Assembly: GCA_937944175.1 (NCBI GenBank)
Contig: CALDZW010000150.1
Coordinates: 1 to 11,081 of the forward strand
Source of the DNA: an uncultured Candidatus Altimarinota bacterium
Lineage (GTDB): Bacteria > Patescibacteriota > Gracilibacteria > BD1-5 > UBA6164
Reading direction: 5' to 3'
Length of the DNA: 11,081 nt
Both the position numbers and the translations under genes were made by a program. Shown here piece after piece: positions 1-7,056 of this stretch. Numbering within the stretch: position 1 is the first letter of the stretch; the number at the start of each line of letters is the position of its first letter. The notes beneath the pieces were generated by a model. The model was not told the DNA's origin. It worked only from the letters and a program-made list of their open reading frames with translations, and made no database searches.

Positions 1-1647
1 TGGCTTGATAATAACTGAAATTGAGTTGAAGATGATTCTGAAAGTGGCATTGGATGAGTGACTATTAATCTCTTAGATAATAGTGGAAACATTATTGACA
101 CTACTGTCACTGATATAAACTGAAACTATACTTTTGATGGAATTATTCCAAGTACTTATATTCTTGAGATAATAAGTCCAAGTAATAATATTGGTGTAAT
201 TGATGATTCTGTATCAGAATGAGAATTTGATGCTGATACTCAAACAACTGCTCCAATTAATATAACTTCATGAGATACTGTTAATGAAATCAATGCATGA
301 CTCTATGAAGAAGCAAGCATATCAAGTACAGTATGGATTGATACTAATAACGATTGAGTAAATGATCCATCAGAATGATGAATATGATGAGTAGCAGTTA
401 CACTTCTTGATAAAGATGGTAATGTTATTGCCACTACTACTACAAATAGTAATGGGGATTACACATTTGCTTGAGTAATTCCTGGCAACTATAGTATCAG
501 TTTAGAGGTATATACCTGATTTGAAGTAACTAACGAGTATGTATGAGAGTCCAATGGAAACACATTCAACAGTCCTATATTTAGTGTAGTTTCATGAGAA
601 GAAATAGATGGTTGAATAATTAATTCTCCAGTACAAAATACTTCTAATTCTTGAACAGTACCTCCAATATCAGGAAATGGTTGATGACAATCAAGTGTAT
701 CATGACGAGGCTGAAGTGCTTCAAGTAATTGATCATCAAATAATTATAATCCCTGAAACTCAAGTTCAAGTAATCAAACAGCCAATTTATGAAGTGAATG
801 AATTGGTAATACTACTTCTAATGAAAGTAATAATAGTGAAGAAAATATTGAACTTAATTCAGCAACAGAAGAACCTAGTACAATGCTTAGTGAAGAAACT
901 ACAGAGATAGTAAAGAAAGTACTACAGAAAAACACAATTGACAATAACACTATAATCATGAAAAAAATGGTTGATTGAGAAGAAGTTGAATATATGCTCA
1001 AAGAAGACTATGATCACTGTCCAATTATTGATAATTTGCTAGATGAAACTTATGATGACAAGTTCTTCTCTGGACTTTCAGATATTGATTCTCTTCCTAA
1101 TAAAGAAAGAGTTAAAAGAATGGAAAGAACATGAGTAATTGATTGATCAAAGGCAGCAACTTTTGAAAATTATAGAGAGATGAGTAGAGTTGAATTCTTA
1201 AAAATTGTAATTCGTTCTCACTGTCTTGAATATAGAAATGAAGACACTAGCTCTCTAAGATTTGGTGATCTAAATAATGATGACTGGCAAGCAAAAGTAG
1301 TTAAGAAATCGCTTGACCTTTGAATTGCTAATGGTGATCAAGATGAAAATGGGAATCCAATATTTAGAGCAGATGACACTATTAGTAAAATTGAAGCAAC
1401 AAAGATTTTACTCAGAATGGCATTACTTCAGCTCTGACAAGAACCTGATACTGAATATAATGACTTGGCTGTTGGTTGGTATGATAAGTATGTAAAACAA
1501 TGAGAGCATCTCGGAGTCTTTAATGCTCAGACTGATGAATTTGTTTTTAGTCCTGAAGGTTCTGTAACAAGAGAAAATATGGTAGAATTTCTCTACAGTG
1601 TAATATCTCTTTATAGAGAAGATACACTCGCTCAATTATGAGAATAA
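1..1647 (+). CDS. Surface protein with SdrD B-type repeats and three SLH domains (5' end outside window)
   Basis: This is an exported cell-surface protein, probably held to the S-layer or cell-wall polymer through its C-terminus. The window contains its last 548 residues; the start and any signal peptide lie to the left. Two SdrD B-like / Cna-B-like beta domains are visible at about residues 1-60 and 111-171. Each has the W-x-D-x-N-x-D/N-G-x-x-D-x-S-E opening, G-x-x-G-V in the middle and a G-x-Y-x-F...P closing strand. A Gly/Ser/Asn/Thr-rich low-complexity spacer follows (about 205-290), then three S-layer homology domains at about 355-402, 420-475 and 486-540. Each SLH domain runs F/Y-x-D-L..., a hydrophobic middle, G-V/I, then an R/K-x-E/N repeat entry. 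The frame holds dozens of in-frame TGA codons at Gly positions of the repeats and ends with TAA. By family knowledge the B repeats are Ca2+-stabilised stalks and SLH domains bind pyruvylated polymer. Domain calls are secure; the ligand is unknown. Confidence 0.9.
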
Positions 1648-1655
1648 GAATATTT

Positions 1656-1688
1656 AAAAATAGCAATGATATACTCATTGCTATTTTT
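1656..1688. terminator. Bidirectional intrinsic terminator between convergent genes
   Basis: A perfect 14-bp stem (1656-1669 with 1675-1688) closes a 5-nt loop and ends in a T run on the plus strand (to 1691) and TTTTT on the minus strand. It follows the SLH-protein stop by 8 nt. Its right arm contains the TAG stop and last codons of the minus-strand membrane gene, so it can serve both convergent genes. Confidence 0.85.
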
Positions 1689-2370
1689 TTTGTATTGTGT
1701 TTATGTATGAGGGTAGAAGCTTCATATAATAGATAAATGTTGTACTTGTCAAAAGTAAAAATCAAAGAGCTATTCAATCAATATTTCAAGCTTTATATGA
1801 AAGAAATGATATTAAAAATGATCATATTAATAATAAAATTGTTCAAATAACACTTAATATATACCTAATATTATCATGTATACTTATAAGTCCCGTAGTA
1901 ATAATAATGAATCAAAGTGCTTGAAAAATAGAAGGAATGTCAGGAGAGAAGTATTTATAAAAAATAATAAATAATAATATATTTATAGCAATGAGTATAT
2001 ATTCATTAAGAAATCTCAACTCTTTTGAAAAATTATAGTAGACAGCTGCTTTAATAACTGCTAATATAAATGAAATTTGAAAGACGAGGTATTGCCCAAT
2101 TCATTGATCTATATATCAATATACTCAGATCATAGTGAAAACCGTAGTGGCACTAATATGGTACCATGATCAAATTATATTCTTTGACTGAGAGTAATTT
2201 CCTATTGCAGCCATGACAAACATATTTGCCAAAAAATTGGCAACAAATAATACAAGTATTTCCAATATGTCTCATTTACCTGTCATATAGACAATAATGA
2301 GTATAATGAATAACATGATATAAATCCACCAATTTTCTTTAGAAAATTTCTGTAATTCTTGAAAAAACAT
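1681..2370 (-). CDS. Polytopic membrane protein, unknown function
   Basis: A 229-aa very hydrophobic protein that I do not recognise. About eight membrane segments can be placed at roughly residues 14-30, 34-54, 68-86, 93-111, 122-138, 147-163, 169-189 and 194-215, with only short loops, so it looks like a compact transporter or channel-like protein rather than an enzyme with a soluble domain. A W-W pair opens the first helix. Some residues (G-K-G-D-I before helix 2) recall small vitamin carriers such as PnuC, but I could not establish that. The frame is open over its whole length with UGA read as Gly (about ten TGA codons) and ends at TAG. The start is the first ATG after the glyA stop, 5 bp downstream of it. 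That spacing makes it the last gene of the Nudix-PCD-glyA operon, so a role in handling a pterin, folate or amino acid is possible but only inferred. Confidence 0.75.
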
Positions 2371-2375
2371 GATAA

Positions 2376-3701
2376 TTAATTATATATAGGAAAACCTTTA
2401 CACATTTCAGTAACTTCTTTTTTAATATTCTTGAGTTCTTGAGAATTTTTCACAAATTCTTTGAACTCTTTTTTTATTTTCTTTCTTTCTTCTTTATCCT
2501 CATGATAGACAAATTCAGAAATAATATCTGATACTTCTTTCATTTTTAGTGCTACAAATTTAACTTCGTCTTCTTTCATACCTCTTTGAGTCATGACAGG
2601 GGTTCACATTCTTATACCACTTGGATTAAATGGTGAGCATGGTTCTCATGGAATGGTATTTTTATTTAATGCCATTCATGCAGCATCAAGAGCATCTTGC
2701 ATAAATCACCCCCTTCATTTACCAACACCAGCGAGTACAAGATGATTGTCAGTTCAACCAGTTGCTATATCAAATCAGTGCAATTTTAGTTCTGAAGCTA
2801 ATGTCTGAGCATTTGCAACTACTTGAGCATTCATTTGTCTATATTCTGGAGTGAGTGATTCCCCGAGTGCCACTGCAATAGCTAAGGTTTGATGATTATG
2901 TGGTCATCATTGTAGTCATGGAAAAACTGATTTGTCTATTTTTGATGCCAGTTTTTCATCATGTTCTAGTCATCTTTGCGTAACCATAATCATAGCTCAT
3001 CTTGGTCATCTTAATGTTTTATGAGTTGTTGTCATAATAACATCACAATATGGAACTGGAGAAGTATGTACTCAAGAAACAACTAGTCATGATATATGAC
3101 TAATATCTCACATAAGATACGCTCAAACTTTGTCAGCTATTTTTCTAAATGCTGCAAATGGAAACTCTCTTGAATATGCTGTAAATCCAACAACAATAAC
3201 TTTAGGCATATGCTCAAGAGCCAATCTTTCCACTTCCTCTAAGTCAATATATCCCTCTTTATTGAGTCAAAATTGGATAGCATTAAAATATTTAGCTGAG
3301 GCTGAAACTTGATGTCCATGGGTCAAGTGTCAACCTTGAGCAAGTGCTAATCAAAGTATAGTGTCCCCTGGTTGAAGAAGCGCATTATAAATAGCCATAT
3401 TAGCTGGGCTTCATGAATATGGTTGAACATTTACATGAACTACTCAAGGAAATGCCAATTTAGCTCTTTCAATTGCCAGTAATTCTACTTTGTCTACTAC
3501 CTCATTTCATGCATAGTATCTCTTTTTAGCATATCATTCACTATACTTATTTGTAAATGGACTTCAAAGAGCCTCAATTGTTGACATACTTGCTACACAT
3601 TCACTTGGTATAAGTTCTAATGATTCTTCCTGTCTCTCCATCTCCTCCATAACGAGATCATAACACAATTGATCTGTCCTTTGTAAATTATCAAAATTCA
3701 T
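2376..3701 (-). CDS. glyA: Serine hydroxymethyltransferase
   Basis: A PLP enzyme that interconverts serine and glycine while charging tetrahydrofolate with a one-carbon unit, in the cytoplasm. The 441-aa product is slightly longer than the usual 410-430 because of a Lys/Glu-rich C-terminal helix region (about 370-441). Landmarks in order are the T-N-K-Y-S-E-G-Y-x-K-K-R-Y-Y segment, Q-G-G-H-L-T-H-G, D-I-S-H-I-S-G, the T-T-T-H-K-T-L-R-G-P-R-G loop with the PLP lysine at K228, F-P-G-L-Q-G-G-P-H at about 260-268, and G-I-R-M-G-T-P with the substrate-carboxylate arginine. Many of these glycines are TGA (for example G232, G235, G262, G265, G266), which is the best proof of the code in the window. 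One variation is S-E-C-V-A-S where most relatives have S-E-N-Y/F-x-S; the glutamate is kept. It starts 12 bp after the carbinolamine dehydratase remnant and ends 5 bp before the membrane gene, so it is within an operon. Confidence 0.97.
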
Positions 3702-3713
3702 AGTGTTTTAAAA

Positions 3714-3971
3714 TTAATTTGTTAAATTATTATATACATCTGCAATTCTATCTGCCAAATTATAATCTTTCTCTGTAATCTTTCATTCTTTATGAGTGAT
3801 AAGAGTTATTCTTACTTAATTATATGAATGTAAAAATATATCAGGATAGTGATTTTCATGTTCTGCTATTTTTCAAATTATGTTTACAAAATTAAGAGCT
3901 TCATTAAAATTTATAAATTCTAAATCAACTTCTAATTTTTTCTCTTTATTTTCTACAAATATTTTTTTCAT
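3714..3971 (-). pseudogene. Pterin-4a-carbinolamine dehydratase, interrupted by an in-frame TAA
   Basis: The frame encodes an 85-codon protein of the PCD/DCoH (PhhB) family, which dehydrates 4a-hydroxy-tetrahydropterin. Visible family features are F-V-N-I-I-G-K-I-A-E, the active-site stretch E-N-H-Y-P-D-I-F, S-Y-N, V-R-I-T-L-I-T-H, and the closing G-x-I-T-E-K-D-Y-N-L-A. Codon 52 is TAA (plus-strand 3816-3818), exactly between S-Y-N and V-R-I-T, where relatives have one ordinary residue (often K or R). A single base change from AAA would create it. Reading continues cleanly in frame on both sides, so there is no frameshift. A protein stopping at residue 51 would lack the second catalytic histidine (T-H). 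A second oddity is Y where most relatives have the second His of H-H-P. The gene lies 27 bp after the Nudix gene and 12 bp before glyA. I call it a recent pseudogene; sequencing error or UAA readthrough are the alternatives. Confidence 0.85.
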
Positions 3972-3998
3972 TATATCAATAAGCAATAGAGAAATAAC

Positions 3999-4538
3999 CT
4001 AATTCATATATATATTTATCAAAATATCAATACAGCCTGGTGTCATATATTCATTATTCTGTAACATTTGATCAATTTCATCAAGAGAGAAATACTGAGC
4101 ATCTTCAACTTCTCCATCATCAAAATGCAACTCTCACTCATAGACTCATTCATATAAGCTCCTAAAGAAACTATGTGACTCCTCTCTTATCATTCATTCA
4201 CACATACTATACTTGCTATCTATTTCTTTTCTATCTCAATACTCTTTTGAGATAAAATGTAAATCCATCTCAGTAATTCATATTTCTTCTCGTAATTCTC
4301 TATATGCTGCTTCCTCATATGTCTGTCATGATGATACATGTCATCACACACTCATATCCCATGCTCCAGGCATAAAACTGCAATTTTTACTTCTCTTTTG
4401 TAACAAAATATCTCCATTGAAATTTTTGATACAAACAAAGATTATTCTATTTGATGTTTTATTAATATATGACTGCTGTCTTGTATTTTGACCAATTACA
4501 ATATCATTCTCATCAACTATATCAAGTATTTCTGACAT
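3999..4538 (-). CDS. Nudix hydrolase (YfcD / IDI-like branch)
   Basis: A 179-aa Nudix-fold protein, expected to cleave a nucleoside- or other diphosphate-linked compound with Mg2+ in the cytoplasm. The N-terminus has I-V-D-E-N-D-x-V-I-G, typical of the YfcD and isopentenyl-diphosphate-isomerase branch. It is followed by L-L-Q-K-R-S-K, P-G-A-W-D-M-S-V-G-G-H and a Nudix box at residues 66-88 ending R-E-L-R-E-E-I-G-I (80-88). The first glutamate of the box (G-x5-E) is Gln72, whereas the metal-binding R-E-x-x-E-E core is intact. The cysteine motif of true type 1 isopentenyl isomerase is absent, so that activity is unlikely. Both glycines before the box (65, 66) are TGA. It begins the four-gene minus-strand operon, 27 bp before the carbinolamine dehydratase. 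That context suggests a pterin or folate diphosphate as a possible substrate, which is inference only. Confidence 0.88.
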
Positions 4539-4596
4539 ATTCTAGTATGTATGAATAATAAGCTTAGTAGTAATTTTATAGTTCATATTTCTTATA

Positions 4597-4625
4597 ATTA
4601 AAAAAATATTATTTTCTATAAACAA
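4597..4625 (-). promoter_or_regulatory. Weak candidate promoter of the Nudix-PCD-glyA operon
   Basis: Reading the minus strand there is TTGTTT (plus 4620-4625), a 17-nt spacer and TTTAAT (plus 4597-4602), about 60 nt upstream of the Nudix start. The -35 match is poor and the region is almost all A/T, so this is only the best candidate in the gap. Confidence 0.3.
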
Positions 4626-4640
4626 AATATATATTAAAAA

Positions 4641-4673
4641 CATAAAAAAGCTAGAATATCTAGCTTTTTTATG
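4641..4673 (-). terminator. Intrinsic terminator of the S41 protease gene
   Basis: A perfect 15-bp palindrome (4641-4655 with 4659-4673) with a 3-nt loop. On the minus strand it lies 23 nt past the S41 protease stop and is followed by TTTTT. It separates that gene from the Nudix operon promoter. Confidence 0.85.
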
Positions 4674-4696
4674 TTAAAAATTATATTCTTTGAATA

Positions 4697-6175
4697 CTAT
4701 TGTTCATTATTATTTCTCTGTAGATCTTTTTTATTTTCTCATTCTTCTCATTTTTCTTCAGTTCATTGAGCTTCATCTCAATCTTTTTCTGTTTCATTTC
4801 ACAAACGCTCATTTTGTTCATCTATTACTAATTGGAGATTTCATTTTGTAATAAATGATTGAAGAATTGTTTTTGCCTCTTCTAATTGTCTATCATATAT
4901 TTCAAAATCTTCTTGTTTCATATATTCTTCACATCTTCATGACTCAATACACGCCTTCAAATTATAATCCTGTTTTTCAAATTCTATCTCAACATCTGGT
5001 TCAATTCCTTCATCATCAATGTTTCGATCAAGAGGGGTAAACCATTTTGCTATTGTCAGCTTAAGCATACTTCCATCATCCATCATAAATGGCTTTTGAA
5101 CAGATCATTTTCCATATGTTTTTTCTCATATGAGTATTGCTTTATTATATTCTCTGAGGGCTCCTGCTGTAATTTCTGAGGCACTTGCTGAACTTCCATT
5201 AATAAGCACAACAATTTTTTTTCAATAGAGTGTTCATGAATTAATACTGGTGTAGACTTCATTTGCTTGAGCATCTTTATATTTTGTAGTGACCAGTAAT
5301 TCCCCTTGAGGAATAAATTCTGAAAGAATTTCAACCGCAGAAAGCAACAATCATCATCAGTTATTACGAACATCTATAATTAGTCCGTTTGTATCTTTAC
5401 CCTCAAGACTCTTTAGCGCTTCCCTAAATTCACGTGCCGTCTCTTCTCAGTAAAGATTTAAAGCAATATACCCTATTTTTTCTTCTTCAAAGTATTTTTC
5501 TTCAATTGATGGAATCTTTATTTTGTCTCTTATCACTTTAATATCTAATGCCTCATCTTCTCATGAACGAAGCACCTTAAGCATTACGGGAGTCCCTGCT
5601 GGTCCTTTTATTTTTGCTACGGCATCAAATAAGCTCAAGTCTTGAAGCTCCTCTTCATTTGCTTCAATAATGATATCATCTTTAAGAAGTCCAAACTTTT
5701 CAGCTGGAGATCACTTTAAGACTCTTTCAATTTTTACACCAAAGTCAAGCTTATCTACAACAGCTCAGATTCATTCAAAGTCTCAAGAAAGCATTTTCAT
5801 AAAGCTTTCATTTTCTTCCATGTCTAAAAATTCCGAATGTTTATCTCAGAGTGCTTCAACTAATCATTTAGACATTCAATTAATCAAATCAGCCTTTTTT
5901 ACTCACTCTACCTCATAATATTCAGATTTAATAGTTGAATATACTTCCCAGAATGTTGAAAGCTCAAGATCATTTTCTTCTAAAATACCAATGCCGTGGA
6001 GTTTAGATTCAATTATTCACATTCTCGACAATTTTTCAGAATTTTTATCAGAAGAAGAATGACTTTTTGATATGTTATTAACAGTGTTTTTCTCTATATA
6101 GTCAGCAGAAATATATCAAAGTAAATAACTTGTGAAAACAAACGTTAATAACAATAGAATTTTGTAAATATTCAT
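4697..6175 (-). CDS. S41-family C-terminal processing protease (CtpA-like) with PDZ domain
   Basis: A 492-aa serine protease acting outside the membrane, where this family trims or degrades envelope and secreted proteins. Residues 5-22 form a signal anchor. A helical N-terminal part (about 50-130) is followed by a PDZ domain (about 131-215, starting G-D-F-E-G-I-G-A) and the S41 catalytic domain (about 225-400). The active site is complete: the Ser in N-G-S-S-A-S-A-S-E-I (S331), Lys in T-Y-G-K-G-S-V-Q (K356) and Gln at 360, with the 25-residue Ser-Lys spacing of known CtpA/CtpB enzymes. D-V-R-N-N-G-G-G-L-L is also present, its three glycines all TGA. A 90-residue tail carries C409 and C415 and an acidic, Gly-rich end of unknown role. 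The conserved Arg of the T-P-x-x-R-x-I motif (R384) is a CGA codon. The ATG at 6175 precedes the signal anchor directly; it has its own promoter and terminator, so it is monocistronic. Confidence 0.95.
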
Positions 6176-6231
6176 ACAAGTGGATCAAAATATAAAGAAA
6201 AAAGGTACGAAAACTTTTTTTATATCAGAAG

Positions 6232-6261
6232 TATACATCTAATACTCAAAAGACAAGTCAA
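6232..6261 (-). promoter_or_regulatory. Candidate promoter of the S41 protease gene
   Basis: On the minus strand TTGACT (plus 6256-6261) and TGTATA (plus 6232-6237) are separated by 18 nt, about 60 nt upstream of the ATG. A second overlapping pair, TTGAGT with GATATA at 17-nt spacing, lies about 12 nt closer to the gene; either could be used. Confidence 0.5.
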
Positions 6262-6357
6262 TGTGTATTTATATTTTTAGATTAATTTATGTTAAAAACG
6301 TTTCTACACTCTGTATTCAAAACACAAAAAGCTCACTTATTAACAATAGCCAAATAT

Positions 6358-6386
6358 TTGTAAAAAAAATATATATATGATAAAAT
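6358..6386 (+). promoter_or_regulatory. Promoter of the four-gene cassette 6535-9829
   Basis: TTGTAA (6358-6363), a 17-nt spacer and TAAAAT (6381-6386) form a good sigma-70-like promoter. Transcription would start near 6393, giving a leader of about 140 nt before the first gene. It diverges from the S41 protease promoter across a roughly 360-bp gap (6176-6534) that contains no gene. Confidence 0.55.
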
Positions 6387-6389
6387 GCT

Positions 6390-6417
6390 TTAAAGAGATC
6401 TTTTAGTGACTCTTTAA
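6390..6417 (+). other. Hairpin near the 5' end of the cassette leader
   Basis: An 8-bp perfect inverted repeat (6390-6397 with 6410-6417) with a 12-nt loop sits at the predicted transcript start. It is followed by a short tandem repeat of TTAACATT (to about 6430). It has no T run, so it is more likely a 5' stabilising hairpin or operator than a terminator. Confidence 0.4.
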
Positions 6418-6534
6418 CATTTTAACATTTTCTATTACTACTAATACTAACTCTTAATAATAATTAAATAAAGCAAAGTCTTGTATGTAAATACCTAAAA
6501 AATGTAAATAACTTTATGCTTCTCTATAAAATAT

Positions 6535-6846
6535 ATGATATTCTCTTATTGGAAAAAACAAACCCAAACAAGAATTCAGAAAAACTTACTCAGAAATCTT
6601 ATAAAAAAGATAGAAATTCCTGAGTCAGATAAACTGATGTTTTTAGAGGCAGTTGATATATGTGATAATAAAAAAATTGAATCTCTTTATCAAAATGTAT
6701 TAGAGTTTATAAAAAACCTTGAAATAAAAGAAGTAGAAAAGATATCTAAAGAAAGTTTTGTTGATATTGAGTGATTAAGTAAAAATGAAGCAGAACAAAA
6801 AAAGAAAGAATTAAACAGTTACAATTTTTTACTTACTAATATTTAA
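6535..6846 (+). CDS. Small helical protein, unknown function (cassette gene 1)
   Basis: A 103-aa soluble, charged protein that I do not recognise. It is Lys/Glu/Ile/Leu-rich, with no Cys cluster, signal peptide or membrane helix. Predicted structure is almost entirely alpha-helical, with a basic N-terminus (W-K-K-Q-T-Q-T-R-I-Q-K) and a heptad-like middle. It contains one in-frame TGA, near residue 80 (D-I-E-G-L-S), and ends at TAA, so it extends 24 codons beyond what the standard code would show. The ATG is the first possible in this frame after an upstream stop, and sits in the A/T-rich context AAATATATG without a Shine-Dalgarno sequence. It is the first gene after the promoter at 6358 and is followed 6 bp later by the next small gene, so the two are probably co-translated. 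A regulatory or assembly-factor role for the membrane proteins downstream is guesswork. Confidence 0.7.
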
Positions 6847-6852
6847 ATATAT

Positions 6853-7032
6853 ATGTCAATAATTCATGATGATACAAGTAAAAAAAATAGGGACTTACTT
6901 ATTGAGAAAAAGTCTCAAATTTTATCACAAACAAGAAGTGAAATTGATTCACTTTATGATATTATTAATTCAGATGAAAAAAATATAAAGAATTTAGTTT
7001 CAATATTAGAAAAAAGCTTAATTAAGAACTAA
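6853..7032 (+). CDS. Very small charged protein, unknown function (cassette gene 2)
   Basis: A 59-aa protein, rich in Ser, Ile, Asp and Lys, with no TGA, glycine, cysteine or membrane segment. Two helical stretches (about residues 16-35 and 39-58) suggest a helical hairpin that could pair with another coiled coil. Support comes from position and context: it starts 6 bp after the previous stop, ends 24 bp before the next gene, and its ATG lies in the same AAATATATATG context as other starts in the window. No family is recognised, and the size leaves open that it is poorly conserved. Confidence 0.6.
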   Translation: MSIIHDDTSKKNRDLLIEKKSQILSQTRSEIDSLYDIINSDEKNIKNLVSILEKSLIKN

Positions 7033-7056
7033 ATATAATACACTTTAAAAATACCA

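Noticed and set aside
677..1001. Short open frames on both strands inside the SLH protein
   Set aside because: They lie in other frames of the Ser/Asn-rich spacer and SLH region, whose code-25 frame is continuous and full of recognisable domains.
2881..3060. Reading TGA as tryptophan (code 4, Mycoplasma-like)
   Set aside because: It would put Trp at invariant SHMT glycines (F-P-W-L-Q-W-W-P-H). TGG is already used for Trp in conserved places such as P-G-A-W-D.
3714..3971. Two separate small genes on either side of the TAA
   Set aside because: The second part has no usable start codon after the TAA, and the two halves together form one PCD domain.
4213..4491. 92-codon plus-strand open frame opposite the Nudix gene
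   Set aside because: It is the antisense shadow of a clear Nudix box. The same holds for plus-strand frames at 3130-3312, 4855-5040 and 5670-5918 opposite glyA and the protease.
3999..4538. Isopentenyl-diphosphate isomerase type 1
   Set aside because: The N-terminus is similar, but the catalytic cysteine motif of that enzyme is replaced by D-M-S-V-G-G-H and a Nudix box is present.
6516..6630. Alternative ATG 19 nt upstream of cassette gene 1, in another frame
   Set aside because: It gives only about 37 codons before a stop and overlaps the longer frame starting at 6535, which has the typical start context.
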